Assembly: GCF_030409685.1 (NCBI RefSeq)
Contig: NZ_JAUFQJ010000015.1
Coordinates: forward strand, 248,001 to 312,000
DNA length: 64,000 nucleotides
Direction: 5' to 3'
DNA from: Ferruginibacter paludis
Lineage (GTDB): Bacteria > Bacteroidota > Bacteroidia > Chitinophagales > Chitinophagaceae
Below, one piece after another: positions 37,630-46,967 of the stretch. The notes beneath the pieces are model-generated. The model was not told where the DNA came from, did no database searches, and worked only from the letters and a program-made list of their open reading frames with translations. Numbering within the stretch: position 1 is the first letter of the stretch; the number at the start of each line of letters is the position of its first letter. The position numbers and the translations under genes were made by a program.

Positions 37630-39474
37630 ATGTGTGGTATTGCAGGCGCAGTAAATTTTAAATTATTATACAAGCAAATTGATGAACAAATGTTACACCG
37701 CGGTCCTGATGAGCAGGCCGGCTATCTGGTTGATAATATAGACTTATACCATCTGCGTTTATCCATTGTTGATATTGGCGGAGGTAAGCAACCAATGCAT
37801 TTACGGGATCGTTACACCATTATTTTTAACGGTGAAATTTATAACCACAAAGAAATAAGAAACCTGCTTAATTTGCATGGCACTACGTCGTCCGATACAG
37901 AAACCTTGCTACTTTTATACCATCAATTTGGCGTTAACTTTTTGCATTACCTGGAAGGCATGTTTGCATTTGCCTTGTACGACAGGCAGGAAAAAAAAAT
38001 GTTTATTGCCCGTGACCGTGCCGGAAAAAAGCCGTTGTATTATTACCAGGATAAAGAAAAATTTGTTTTTGCCAGCGAACTGAATTGCCTGAAAGGCCTG
38101 CTGCCACTGCAAATGGATGACCGGCATTTTTACCATTACCTGCGGTTAGGCTCTTTCTACGGAAGCTGCACACCCTATAGAAATGTAAGCGAATTAAAGG
38201 CGGGCCATTTTTTACTAATAGATTGTACTACGCTTGACATGACTGATACCTGCTGGTGGAGCATCAATGATTTTTACCGGCAAACTCATACAGATAATTT
38301 TGAACAAAGCGTTGAGAAGGTAGATGAATATTTGAATGCGGCTGTAAAAAGAAGGGTTGAGTCATCTGATTTGGAAGTGGGCAGTTTTTTAAGCGGCGGT
38401 ATTGACAGTGGTTTAACTACTGCCATTGCCAGTAAATATAATAACAGGATAAAAACATTTACAGTTTCGTTTGACGGAGAGTATGATGAAGCACCACTTG
38501 CAAAACTGGTGGCGGAGAAATATCATACCAACCACACGGAAATAAAAATTTCTTTTGATCATTTGAAGAATGATCTCGAAAAAATATGCAGTAATTATGG
38601 CGAGCCATTTTTTGACAGCTCTGCTATACCTAGTTATTATGTAAGTGCTGCGGCAAAAAAGCACCTGACCGTTATTTTAAATGGCGATGGAGCCGATGAA
38701 TTGTTTGGCGGATACAGACGCTATGTTCCTTTTGCCAAATATGACTTTTTTAAAAGCCATGGAGCGGTAAAAAATACGGCTGCACTGGCAAAGCATTTGC
38801 TTCCCCCGGGCCATAACAAAAAATCCAAATACAATTATATTTACAGGTTGCTTTCGCTGGCATCAAAAAATAGCCTGGAAATTTATTTATCTGCAGGGGT
38901 TGATATTATGGAAGATTATGAGACAAATATCACTGCCAATGGAATGAATTACCTTGAATCAATGCGTGCGGATTTTACCGCCGTGGCTAATGCGCCCATC
39001 AGTGGATTAAGAAAGATTATGAACATGGATTTTAATACAACCCTGTTTACAGATTTACTGGTGAAGATGGATATCGCCAACATGGCTCACTCACTGGAAG
39101 GGCGCAGTCCTTTTCTTTGTAAAGATTTGCTGGAATATGCGCCCGGTATGGATGACAGCTTTAAAATTAATGGAAGTACTACCAAATATTTATTAAGACA
39201 ACTGGCAAAAAAATATTTACCCGGTGAATTAATTAACCAGCCCAAAAGAGGATTTGAAATACCATTGAAAAAGTGGGTTGAAAAAGAGTTGAGGGATGTA
39301 GTGTTTGATTATGTTGGCGCCCCGGATGCGATCAGTAACCAGTTTTTACAGCATGCATTTTTAACCGGGCTGTTAAATAATACCATCAAAATATCCGCAG
39401 AAAAAAGAGCAAAAATTTTGTGGACTTTATTAAGTATGGAAATTTGGTATAAAAAAGTTTACCTCAGCAAATGA
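37630..39474 (+). CDS. asnB: AsnB-type glutamine amidotransferase (copy 3)
   Basis: 614 residues. It starts MCGIAGAVNF (Cys2) with a shorter first helix region, then MLHRGPDEQAG, HLRLSIVD and NGEIYNH; FLSGGIDSG lies near 253 and LNGDGADELFGGY further on. This version is the one most like amidotransferases found with PEP-CTERM/exosortase polysaccharide loci, where asnB, GT4 and a NodB-type deacetylase occur together as here. No exosortase is in the window. The stop overlaps the next GT4 start by four bases (ATGA). Confidence 0.9.
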   Translation: MCGIAGAVNFKLLYKQIDEQMLHRGPDEQAGYLVDNIDLYHLRLSIVDIGGGKQPMHLRDRYTIIFNGEIYNHKEIRNLLNLHGTTSSDTETLLLLYHQFGVNFLHYLEGMFAFALYDRQEKKMFIARDRAGKKPLYYYQDKEKFVFASELNCLKGLLPLQMDDRHFYHYLRLGSFYGSCTPYRNVSELKAGHFLLIDCTTLDMTDTCWWSINDFYRQTHTDNFEQSVEKVDEYLNAAVKRRVESSDLEVGSFLSGGIDSGLTTAIASKYNNRIKTFTVSFDGEYDEAPLAKLVAEKYHTNHTEIKISFDHLKNDLEKICSNYGEPFFDSSAIPSYYVSAAAKKHLTVILNGDGADELFGGYRRYVPFAKYDFFKSHGAVKNTAALAKHLLPPGHNKKSKYNYIYRLLSLASKNSLEIYLSAGVDIMEDYETNITANGMNYLESMRADFTAVANAPISGLRKIMNMDFNTTLFTDLLVKMDIANMAHSLEGRSPFLCKDLLEYAPGMDDSFKINGSTTKYLLRQLAKKYLPGELINQPKRGFEIPLKKWVEKELRDVVFDYVGAPDAISNQFLQHAFLTGLLNNTIKISAEKRAKILWTLLSMEIWYKKVYLSK

Positions 39475-40640
39475 AATCAGCCGGCATAAGAAAGAAAAAG
39501 ATTCTGCATACAACTACGCGGCTGGTATTGGGTGGCGGCGTTGAAAAAAATATCTATTACACCATTGCCAACCTTTCTGGGGAATTTGAATTTCATTTAA
39601 GCTGTGGTGTGGAGTGTAAGGATGATTTGTTTTGCAAGCATCCTGAAATAAAAATGATTGTTTGCCCTTACCTGGTTAACACCATTCACCCATTAAAAGA
39701 TTTGCAGGCGTTGTGGTTTTACTACCGGCTTATCCGCAAAGAAAAATATGACATTGTACATACGCACGAAACAAAGGCCAGCTTCATTACAAAACTGGCT
39801 GCATGGCTGGCTCGTTGCCCTTACGTAATTTACGGATTGCATGGGGTTACCTTCAATGATCCGATGAGCAGGTTAAAAAGAAACTTTTATATCCTGCTTG
39901 AAAAGTTGACTATTTATTGCGCCGACCTGGTAGTGGCGGTAGGAAAGGATACCGTAGACGAATACAGGAAAGAAAATATCGGTGAAAAAATACCTTTTGA
40001 AATAGTAAGAAGCGGAATTGATATTGACAGTTATATGCAGCAGGCCGTTCAAACAACAAGCGATAAAATTTTGTTTAGAAAATCGTTGGGGATAGCAGAG
40101 GATGATATTGTATTTATAACAGTCGGCAGATTTTCTTATTCAAAAGCGCAGCGGTATGCTATTGAAGCCTTCGCAGAATTACAAAAAAAATATATTAACC
40201 TTAAGTTTTTATTGATTGGAGAAGGGGAATTGCTGACTGAATGTAAAGTGCTTGCAGAAGAAAAAAGTATCTACAAAGAGAATATCTTGTTTTTGGGCTA
40301 TCAAAAAGATATCCCCAAATATTTGTCTGTAAGCGATATTTTTATTTTTACTTCGTTAAGAGAAGGATTACCAAGGGTTATCGTAGAAGCATCGCTGCTA
40401 CAGGTACCTGTATTGACCTTTGAAGTAGAAGGTGCAACAGAAGTATTGGAAAATGAAAAATCAGGCTTTATTGTTCCGCAGGCCGACAGGGAAGCATTAG
40501 TTAACAAAGCGGAACAACTAATTTTGCAACCTGACTTAAGAATATTATTTGGCAGGCGGGCACAACAACACGTAATGCAACACTGGGATATGCATGTAAT
40601 GTCTCAGCAGTTACAGATTATTTATAACCGAAAGAACTAA
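39471..40640 (+). CDS. glycosyltransferase family 4
   Basis: 389 residues. LHTTTRLVLGGGVEKNIYYTI is the acceptor-domain opening, with HTHETKASFITKLAA, VGRFSYSKAQRYAIEAF and LREGLPRVIVEASLLQVPVL further along. It is coupled to asnB copy 3 by an ATGA overlap and abuts the deacetylase gene directly, so the three are one operon with the following methyltransferase. Confidence 0.88.
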   Translation: MKSAGIRKKKILHTTTRLVLGGGVEKNIYYTIANLSGEFEFHLSCGVECKDDLFCKHPEIKMIVCPYLVNTIHPLKDLQALWFYYRLIRKEKYDIVHTHETKASFITKLAAWLARCPYVIYGLHGVTFNDPMSRLKRNFYILLEKLTIYCADLVVAVGKDTVDEYRKENIGEKIPFEIVRSGIDIDSYMQQAVQTTSDKILFRKSLGIAEDDIVFITVGRFSYSKAQRYAIEAFAELQKKYINLKFLLIGEGELLTECKVLAEEKSIYKENILFLGYQKDIPKYLSVSDIFIFTSLREGLPRVIVEASLLQVPVLTFEVEGATEVLENEKSGFIVPQADREALVNKAEQLILQPDLRILFGRRAQQHVMQHWDMHVMSQQLQIIYNRKN

Positions 40641-41444
40641 ATGAAAATTGCTTTTACAGTTGATTTTGAAGATTGGTACCAGGGCATTGACCTGCCCGTG
40701 GACAATTGGATAAAACTCGAAAAAAGATTACATATCGGGCACTATAAATTGCTGGAACTTTTTCAAAAAGCCAAAATAAAGGCAACGTATTTTTTATTAG
40801 CAAAAACAATCGAGGATCATCCCCAAATGATCCGTGAAATTATTGCGGAGGGGCATGAGATTGGCTGCCACACTTATTCTCATCCGTTCATATATAAATT
40901 AACACCCGATCAGTTCAGGGAAGAAATACGGAAATCAAAACAATTAATTCAGCCGTTTGGCGTTAGTTATACCGGGTTCCGGGCACCCTACTTTTCGATT
41001 GATGCAAGAAGCCTTTGGGCGTTGGATATTTTAAAGGAAGAAGGGTTTCAATACGATTCAAGTATTTTCCCGGGAGATGCAAAACGAACCGGTATACCAG
41101 GATTCAATCCCGCCATTCAGCATCTCAGCAATGGTTTGCTTGAATTTCCGGTAAGTACATTAAAAGTAATGAATTTTGATTTTGGTGTGGGAGGCGGTTA
41201 TTTCCGGTTGCTGCCTTATTCTTTCTTTAAAGAAAAGATGACCAGCATGCTTAAAGAAAGGCACAGCATTTTCTACCTGCATCCATGGGAACTTGATATC
41301 AACCAGCCAAAAGTACCGGGCATTAACCGCAGGATAAGATTTACGCACTATGTAAATTTGTATTCTGCCGAAAAAAAAACAAGGCAGCTGTTATCCGATT
41401 TTGAATGCACAACAGTATCAAACATTTTAAACAACCATACATAA
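40641..41444 (+). CDS. polysaccharide deacetylase, NodB type
   Basis: 267 residues with the NodB homology motifs: FTVDFEDWYQG (catalytic and metal Asp), HEIGCHTYSH (metal His pair), GFRAPYFS, and FYLHPWELD near the C terminus. The DFEDW start is typical of the PEP-CTERM-locus subfamily (DUF3473 C terminus). It probably removes N-acetyl groups from a lipid-linked or growing glycan. No signal peptide is visible, so a cytoplasmic site of action is likely. The last base of its stop codon is the first base of the next ATG. Confidence 0.87.
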   Translation: MKIAFTVDFEDWYQGIDLPVDNWIKLEKRLHIGHYKLLELFQKAKIKATYFLLAKTIEDHPQMIREIIAEGHEIGCHTYSHPFIYKLTPDQFREEIRKSKQLIQPFGVSYTGFRAPYFSIDARSLWALDILKEEGFQYDSSIFPGDAKRTGIPGFNPAIQHLSNGLLEFPVSTLKVMNFDFGVGGGYFRLLPYSFFKEKMTSMLKERHSIFYLHPWELDINQPKVPGINRRIRFTHYVNLYSAEKKTRQLLSDFECTTVSNILNNHT

Positions 41445-42118
41445 TGACCAACACAAAAGAATATATTTCAGAAACGAAGGATGTAGCTACGTTTTTTCAC
41501 GGATACGCAGCAGATTTTGACAGTATTTACGGTCACACAAAAAAGAGAAGTAATTGGGATAAATTTTTAGATAAATATTTCAGGGTGTCTATGCGTCTGC
41601 GCTATGAACTGGTATTGAAATATACTGCAACCAATGAGATTAGAACCATACTGGATGTGGGTTGCGGCGGCGGCGTTTATTGCGAGGCCTTGCTGAATGC
41701 AGGTAAAACGGTAACTGGAATAGACATCGCCGAAGGTATGTTGCAGCTGGCCGAACAAAAGACAGCTCAATACATTACAGAGGGTAAAGTTAATTATATA
41801 CACAGCGGCTACCTGGAACATCCGTTTTCTCAGCAGTACGACGCAGCAGTGTTGGTTGGATTTTTCGACTACATAAAAACACCCATTGACACATTTAAAA
41901 AACTGGAAAAAGAAGTAACTAAAGAGTTATTGATGAGTTTCCCGAAAAGTGGCGGTTTTCTTGGCTGGCAACGCAAAGTTCGTTACAAGATGCGCAATTG
42001 TCCATTGTATTATTATTCTAAAACCGACCTGGAATCGCTGCTTGGACAAATGGGATGGTTGAACAAAGCAGAAATTATCGATATCGAGCGGGATTTTTTT
42101 GTTCGGGTAACACTTTAG
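41444..42118 (+). CDS. class I SAM-dependent methyltransferase
   Basis: 224 residues from the ATG at 41444, which overlaps the deacetylase stop by one base (TAATG); an in-frame start 13 codons earlier is less likely. Motif I is LDVGCGGGVY, followed by GIDIAEGMLQLAEQ. The C terminus (MSFPKSGGFLGWQRKVRYKMR and YYYSKTDLESLL) resembles small-molecule or sugar methyltransferases. It is the last gene of the polysaccharide locus before a strong terminator. Confidence 0.8.
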   Translation: MTNTKEYISETKDVATFFHGYAADFDSIYGHTKKRSNWDKFLDKYFRVSMRLRYELVLKYTATNEIRTILDVGCGGGVYCEALLNAGKTVTGIDIAEGMLQLAEQKTAQYITEGKVNYIHSGYLEHPFSQQYDAAVLVGFFDYIKTPIDTFKKLEKEVTKELLMSFPKSGGFLGWQRKVRYKMRNCPLYYYSKTDLESLLGQMGWLNKAEIIDIERDFFVRVTL

Positions 42119-42144
42119 ATGATTTGAAAATATGAATAAAGGTT

Positions 42145-42178
42145 ATCCCGGTTCCGAAAGGAGCCGGGATTTTTTTTT
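42145..42178 (+). terminator. intrinsic terminator closing the polysaccharide operon
   Basis: An 11-bp stem ATCCCGGTTCC / GGAGCCGGGAT with one G-T pair and a GAAA tetraloop is followed by a run of nine T. It separates the polysaccharide locus from the carotenoid regulon. Confidence 0.9.
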
Positions 42179-42243
42179 ACGCTATAGACCCGGGAAGCAA
42201 AGTTCTTTATTTAACCTTCCTGAAAAAGTGACTTAGAATCGGA

Positions 42244-42297
42244 TTTGTTAATCTTTTAACTGCTATCTTTAAACAAAATAATTTAACCATTGTTAAA
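42244..42297 (+). promoter_or_regulatory. candidate operator/promoter of the CarH-like gene
   Basis: TTTGTTAA (42244-42251) and TTAAACAAA (42269-42277) form an inverted pair 17 bases apart, with a -7-like TATCTTTA (42264-42271) overlapping the second arm. Two further dyads are GTTAA-TCTT-TTAAC (42247-42260) and TTTAAC-CATT-GTTAAA (42282-42297). The same inverted pair recurs twice before the ECF sigma gene, suggesting autoregulation by the MerR protein. Confidence 0.55.
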
Positions 42298-42323
42298 AGG
42301 CCAAAAGAAATAACTCACCAACT

Positions 42324-43202
42324 ATGAATTCATTCACAATAAAAGATCTCGAAAACTTATCAGGTATCAAGGCGCACACCATACGAATTTGGGAGCAGCG
42401 TTACAATTTTTTAAAGCCATCCCGGTCGGATACCAACATAAGGTATTACAGCAACGACGAGTTAAAAAAAGTCCTTAATATTTCCTTACTAAATAAATAT
42501 GGCTACAAGATTTCTCATATAGACAAGATGGGAGACGCTGAGGTTAGGGAAAAGATATTATCGTTAACTCAGACACAGGCCCAGCAGGAACGCATTGTAC
42601 ATGATTTAATACAATGCATGGTTGATTTAAACATTGAAAAACTGGAAAGCATACTTGATAACTATATCCGTGTGCGGGGCATTGAGCGAACGATCAGGGA
42701 TATTATTTTTCCTTACCTGGAAAAAATAGGAATTCTGTGGCTTACCAATCACATAAATCCAGCGCAGGAGCATCTTGTAACAAATATCATCCGTCAAAAG
42801 CTGATAGTAGGTATTGAAGGAATTGTTACCTCTCTGAAAGTTACTAAAACAGTATTGTTGTTTCTGCCGGAAGGTGAATACCACGAGTTGGGGATGTTAT
42901 TTATGTACTACCTGTTGAAGAGCAGGGGCATTTCAACCATTTACCTTGGGGCAAATGTACCCATGCAGGATGTGGAGTATGTGGTAAATTTAAAAAAGCC
43001 AGACTATTTATATTCTCATCTCACCGCTGTGGGGCATAATTTTAATTTCGATAAGTTTATCTCAGCCATCACAAAAAAGTTTCACTCAACACCGATTATT
43101 ATTTCAGGCCTGCTTACTAATACTTATGAAAAGAAAATTCCCGCGCATATCAATTTCAAAAAGTCATTTCCTGAAGTGATGGAATTTGTCGCTGCTTTGT
43201 AA
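42324..43202 (+). CDS. CarH/LitR-like MerR regulator with B12-binding photoreceptor domain
   Basis: 292 residues. Residues 1-70 are a MerR winged helix (FTIKDLENLSGIKAHTIRIWEQRY). A helical bundle follows with W139...E149-H150, an exact Wx9EH motif, which in CarH caps the adenosyl group of adenosylcobalamin. The cobalamin domain has ExHxxG (E185-Y-H187-E-L-G190), giving the lower axial His. CarH-type proteins are dark-state repressors that release DNA on illumination. Position directly upstream of an ECF sigma factor and crt genes strongly supports light control of carotenoid synthesis. Light response is established for the family and inferred here. Confidence 0.88.
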   Translation: MNSFTIKDLENLSGIKAHTIRIWEQRYNFLKPSRSDTNIRYYSNDELKKVLNISLLNKYGYKISHIDKMGDAEVREKILSLTQTQAQQERIVHDLIQCMVDLNIEKLESILDNYIRVRGIERTIRDIIFPYLEKIGILWLTNHINPAQEHLVTNIIRQKLIVGIEGIVTSLKVTKTVLLFLPEGEYHELGMLFMYYLLKSRGISTIYLGANVPMQDVEYVVNLKKPDYLYSHLTAVGHNFNFDKFISAITKKFHSTPIIISGLLTNTYEKKIPAHINFKKSFPEVMEFVAAL

Positions 43203-43226
43203 ACCACTTTTCCTGCTTACTCCTTC

Positions 43227-43322
43227 ATTTTATTTGTTTAAGAAGATGTTAAAAAAATTAAACAAAAAATAGTGCATTATTCAATTTTATTTGTTTAACT
43301 TTACAGTATAACAATTTAAACA
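43227..43322 (+). promoter_or_regulatory. duplicated inverted-repeat operator before the ECF sigma gene
   Basis: Two modules share the plan TTTGTTTAA-N16/17-TTAAACA: 43233-43266 and 43290-43322. The left arms sit within an exact 15-base direct repeat ATTTTATTTGTTTAA (43227-43241 and 43284-43298). These are probable binding sites of the upstream CarH-like regulator. The protein-DNA assignment is inference. Confidence 0.6.
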
Positions 43323-43329
43323 CTTTAAG

Positions 43330-43830
43330 ATGGCAACGATAGACTTCAATCAATTGCTTGTTAACAATACTGAATTTTTAAAGCCCTTTGCTATCACCCT
43401 TACGCGGGACAATGAGGTGGCGAAAGATTTATTGCAGGAAACTATGTACAGGGCCCTGGCCAATAAAGAGAAATACAATGTGGGTACAAATATCAAGGCC
43501 TGGTTGTACACTATTATGCGCAATATATTTATTAATAATTACCGGCGCAAGGCAAAACAAAATACCATTTTTGATAGCACTCCAAATGAGTTTTTATTAA
43601 ATTATAACCAGGTTACTACCAGTAATGCAGCTGAAGGCGCACTGAAGTTAAAAGATATACAAGCTGCGGTGCATGAATTACCTGCTATTTTCCGCAACCC
43701 GTTTATGTTGTATTTCGAAGGGTATAAGTACCACGAAATTGCAGATATGTTGAGCGAGCCCCTGGGTACCATCAAGAGCCGGATACACTTTGCAAGAAAG
43801 TTATTGAAGGAACAGATTACCCGTTATTAA
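43330..43830 (+). CDS. ECF RNA polymerase sigma factor
   Basis: 166 residues. Region 2 is FAITLTRDNEVAKDLLQETMYRAL with KAWLYTIMRNIFINNYRR; region 4 is VHELPAIFRNPFMLYFEGYKYHEIADMLSEPLGTIKSRIHFAR. No anti-sigma factor gene is adjacent, so control is probably transcriptional through the operator repeats. By analogy with LitR/LitS it would direct the crt genes that follow (inference). Confidence 0.9.
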   Translation: MATIDFNQLLVNNTEFLKPFAITLTRDNEVAKDLLQETMYRALANKEKYNVGTNIKAWLYTIMRNIFINNYRRKAKQNTIFDSTPNEFLLNYNQVTTSNAAEGALKLKDIQAAVHELPAIFRNPFMLYFEGYKYHEIADMLSEPLGTIKSRIHFARKLLKEQITRY

Positions 43831-43879
43831 TTTTTACCCATTCCTTTACCAAAATAAAACGCTTTAGGTTTACCTTAAT

Positions 43880-45373
43880 TTGAAAAATGTAGTCATCATA
43901 GGAAGCGGATTTGCCGGCTTATCCGCTGCCTGTTTTATGGCAAAAGAAGGCTGGAATGTTACTGTTGTAGAAAAGCAATCTATGCCCGGCGGAAGAGCGA
44001 GGTTGTTACAGGCAGCGGGATTTACTTTTGATATGGGCCCCAGCTGGTACTGGATGCCGGACGTGTTTGAACGCTTTTTTAGTTGCTTTGGCAAAACGGT
44101 TAGCGATTATTACCAACTCGACAGGCTCGATCCTTCCTACAGAATTTACTGGCCCGAAAAATATATGGATATTCCGGCCGATTACAATTGTCTTAAAAAT
44201 TTATTCGAAAGTATTGAGCCGGGCAGCGGAGTTCAGCTGGATAAATTTATGGAGGAAGCCCAATATAAATATGAAGTGGGCATCAATAAACTGGTACATA
44301 AACCCGGGCAAAGTATTGCTGAGTTTGCAGATCTTGATCTGTTAAAAGGCATTTTTAAGCTGGATGTTTTTACATCCATGAAGAAGCATATTAGTAAATA
44401 TTTTAGGCACCCGCAATTGCAACAGTTGCTTGAGTTTCCTGTGTTGTTTTTAGGAGCTTTGCCACAAAATACGCCGGCCTTATACAGCCTGATGAATTAC
44501 GCGGATGTAAAATCTGGTACCTGGTATCCTAAAGGCGGGATGTATAAAATTGTAGAGGCGATGCACCAGCTCGCAACCGAACTCGGCGTTCTTTTTAATT
44601 TCAATCACAACGTTATAAAAATAGATGTTGAATCTGGCCTTGCAAAGAGTGTCGTTGCTAATACACCTGATAAACAAGGGCGGATGGAAGAAAAAATATT
44701 TGATGCGGATGTGGTGATTGGCGGAGCAGATTATCATTTTGTTGAAACAAAATTATTATCCCAACAATACAGATCTTACAGTGATGCATATTGGGATAAA
44801 CGTGTGATGGCACCTAGTTGCCTGATATATTATGTTGGTCTAAATAAAAAACTGGAAAACGTTTTACACCACACGTTGTTTTTCGATACCAGTTTTGAAG
44901 TGCATGGAAAAGAAATTTATACCGAACCACAATGGCCGGAAAAGCCTTTGTTTTATGTAAGTGTAACTTCAGTAACTGATGATACGGTGGCACCGGAAGG
45001 ATGCGAAAATTTATTTTTTCTGATACCTGTTGCAGCAGGATTAACTGGCGATACGGAAGCACTCAGGGATAAATATTTTGATGAAATTATTGAGCGGTAT
45101 GAAAACCGCATCGGGCAAACAATTAAAGATGCGATTGTCTACAAGAAATCATATGCTGTGAGCAATTTTATTGAAGACTACAATGCATTTAAAGGAAATG
45201 CATATGGCCTGGCGAACACTTTGATGCAGACAGCTGTCTTAAAACCAGGCTGCAGAAGCAAAAAAATAAGCAACTTATTTTATACCGGTCAGCTTACAGT
45301 ACCTGGCCCGGGAGTGCCTCCCAGTTTGATAAGCGGGGAAGTTGTTGTAAAAGAAATAGTAAAATATTTTTAA
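43880..45373 (+). CDS. crtI: phytoene desaturase
   Basis: 497 residues. The TTG start is forced: an in-frame stop lies at 43865-43867 and the FAD motif IIGSGFAGLSAACF begins at residue 6. Other family elements are GGRARLLQAAGFTFDMGPSWYWMP and the C-terminal YTGQLTVPGPGVPPSLISGE signature. It introduces double bonds into phytoene to give lycopene at the membrane. First structural gene of the carotenoid cluster, 49 bases after the sigma factor gene. Confidence 0.92.
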   Translation: MKNVVIIGSGFAGLSAACFMAKEGWNVTVVEKQSMPGGRARLLQAAGFTFDMGPSWYWMPDVFERFFSCFGKTVSDYYQLDRLDPSYRIYWPEKYMDIPADYNCLKNLFESIEPGSGVQLDKFMEEAQYKYEVGINKLVHKPGQSIAEFADLDLLKGIFKLDVFTSMKKHISKYFRHPQLQQLLEFPVLFLGALPQNTPALYSLMNYADVKSGTWYPKGGMYKIVEAMHQLATELGVLFNFNHNVIKIDVESGLAKSVVANTPDKQGRMEEKIFDADVVIGGADYHFVETKLLSQQYRSYSDAYWDKRVMAPSCLIYYVGLNKKLENVLHHTLFFDTSFEVHGKEIYTEPQWPEKPLFYVSVTSVTDDTVAPEGCENLFFLIPVAAGLTGDTEALRDKYFDEIIERYENRIGQTIKDAIVYKKSYAVSNFIEDYNAFKGNAYGLANTLMQTAVLKPGCRSKKISNLFYTGQLTVPGPGVPPSLISGEVVVKEIVKYF

Positions 45374-45559
45374 CAAAAACGGTTTTGATTGGTTATAGAA
45401 ATTGAAGTTGTGTTTAAATGGTCGTAGTTCAATGCGATTGCTATCATAATACTTTTCCACCAGGAGGCTGAAGTTCAATACAGCTTTATAAGTATAAGTG
45501 AGTGACACAACGATGATGCACAGAAAACAAATGATCACCAAAAAAATCAGTTAAGAAGC

Positions 45560-46396
45560 ATGATAGACTTGTTTCATGAATTGAGCCAGCAGTGCAGTAA
45601 GGCTACTACGGAAATGTACAGTACATCTTTCAGCAGTGCCATAAAATTATTGCATCCCAACCTGCGTACACCGGTGTTTAATATTTATGGGTTTGTGCGT
45701 TTTGCTGATGAGATTGTTGATACATTTCACCAGCATGATAAGGCTATGCTGCTGGATGAATTTAAAGATGAAACCTATCTTGCCATTAAAAGGAAGATCA
45801 GCCTAAACCCAATACTGCACAGCTTTCAGATAACCGTAAACAAATACGGCATACCGCATCATTTGATAGATGCTTTTTTTACAAGTATGGAAATGGATCT
45901 TAGCAAGGCAAGCTATGACTGTGACGGTTATAAAGCCTATATTTATGGTAGTGCTGAAGTAGTTGGCTTAATGTGCCTGTATATTTTTTGTGAAGGAGAT
46001 GTGGTGATGTATGAAAAATTAAAACCTTCTGCTCAGTTGCTGGGTGCCGCTTTTCAGAAAGTAAATTTTTTGCGGGATGTGAAAGCAGATTATGAAGGCC
46101 TGAGCAGAACCTATTTTCCGGGAGTGGATTTTAATAATTTTACTCCTTCGATGAAGCGGCAGATAGAGCGGGAAATTGAAGAGGATTTTGCCGGTGCATA
46201 TGAGGGTATTGTTCAGTTACCCATCAAGGCAAGGTTCGGTGTTTACGTGGCGTACAAATATTATTTATCACTTTTTAAGAAAATAAAAAAAACTGCGCCA
46301 CACCATATTTTAGAACAAAGAATTCGTATACCCGATTATGGCAAAGTGTTAATTGTAGCCAAGGCTGGCGTAAGAAACCAGTTCAATATTTTATAA
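45560..46396 (+). CDS. crtB: phytoene synthase
   Basis: 278 residues of the squalene/phytoene synthase family. The first aspartate-rich motif is FADEIVDTF (DxxxD), the second NFLRDVKADYEG (DxxxD); YCDGY-like YDCDGYKAYIYGSAEVVGLM and SRTYFP are also present. It condenses two geranylgeranyl-PP to phytoene. No GGPP synthase gene is in the window. The 186-base gap before it is the largest within the crt cluster and shows no clear promoter. Confidence 0.92.
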   Translation: MIDLFHELSQQCSKATTEMYSTSFSSAIKLLHPNLRTPVFNIYGFVRFADEIVDTFHQHDKAMLLDEFKDETYLAIKRKISLNPILHSFQITVNKYGIPHHLIDAFFTSMEMDLSKASYDCDGYKAYIYGSAEVVGLMCLYIFCEGDVVMYEKLKPSAQLLGAAFQKVNFLRDVKADYEGLSRTYFPGVDFNNFTPSMKRQIEREIEEDFAGAYEGIVQLPIKARFGVYVAYKYYLSLFKKIKKTAPHHILEQRIRIPDYGKVLIVAKAGVRNQFNIL

Positions 46397-46409
46397 AAGT
46401 GCAACTTGT

Positions 46410-46934
46410 ATGGATGTTATTTTAGTAGATGAAAACGATGTGCCAACAGGTACAATGGAAAAAATGGAAGTTCACGAAAAGGCCCTGCTGCACAGGGCTT
46501 TCAGCGTTTTTATTTTTAACAGCAACGGCGAAATGTTGTTGCAGCAAAGGGCAGCGGGTAAATACCATAGTCCTTTGTTATGGACCAACACCTGCTGCAG
46601 TCACCCCGCACCCGGGCAGGATATTGCTGAAGCCGCGGCAAAGCGTTTGAAAGAAGAGATGGGCTTTACAACCCAACTGGAAAAAGCATTTGAATTTATT
46701 TATAAAGCGCCTTTTGATAACGGACTTACCGAATACGAATACGATCATGTGTTTACCGGCGTATACGATGGGGTTATTATTCCTGATGCAGACGAGGTGA
46801 ACTGGTATCAATATGAATCTACCGAAAGCATCCAGTCAGATTTGCACCTGTATCCTGAAAAATACAGTGAGTGGTTTAAAATCGCCTTTCCAAGACTACA
46901 GGCGTATCTTGCACAACGCAACACGGCAAGTTAG
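46410..46934 (+). CDS. idi: isopentenyl-diphosphate delta-isomerase, type I
   Basis: 174 residues, Nudix fold. LLHRAFSVFIFN, the active-site Cys in TNTCCSHP, the Glu-rich KRLKEEMGF and EYEYDHVF match the type I enzyme. It interconverts IPP and DMAPP to feed the carotenoid pathway. It begins 13 bases after crtB. Confidence 0.93.
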   Translation: MDVILVDENDVPTGTMEKMEVHEKALLHRAFSVFIFNSNGEMLLQQRAAGKYHSPLLWTNTCCSHPAPGQDIAEAAAKRLKEEMGFTTQLEKAFEFIYKAPFDNGLTEYEYDHVFTGVYDGVIIPDADEVNWYQYESTESIQSDLHLYPEKYSEWFKIAFPRLQAYLAQRNTAS

Positions 46935-46967
46935 CAGCAACGCTGATTGCGTCGTCGTTATTTAATC

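Noticed and set aside
42119..42323. Cobalamin riboswitch upstream of the B12-binding regulator
   Set aside because: The spacer is too short after the terminator and lacks a B12-box-like sequence; only short palindromes are present.
45275..45541. 88-codon minus-strand ORF between crtI and crtB
   Set aside because: It mostly overlaps the crtI 3' end, has low-complexity aromatic composition and no recognisable motif.
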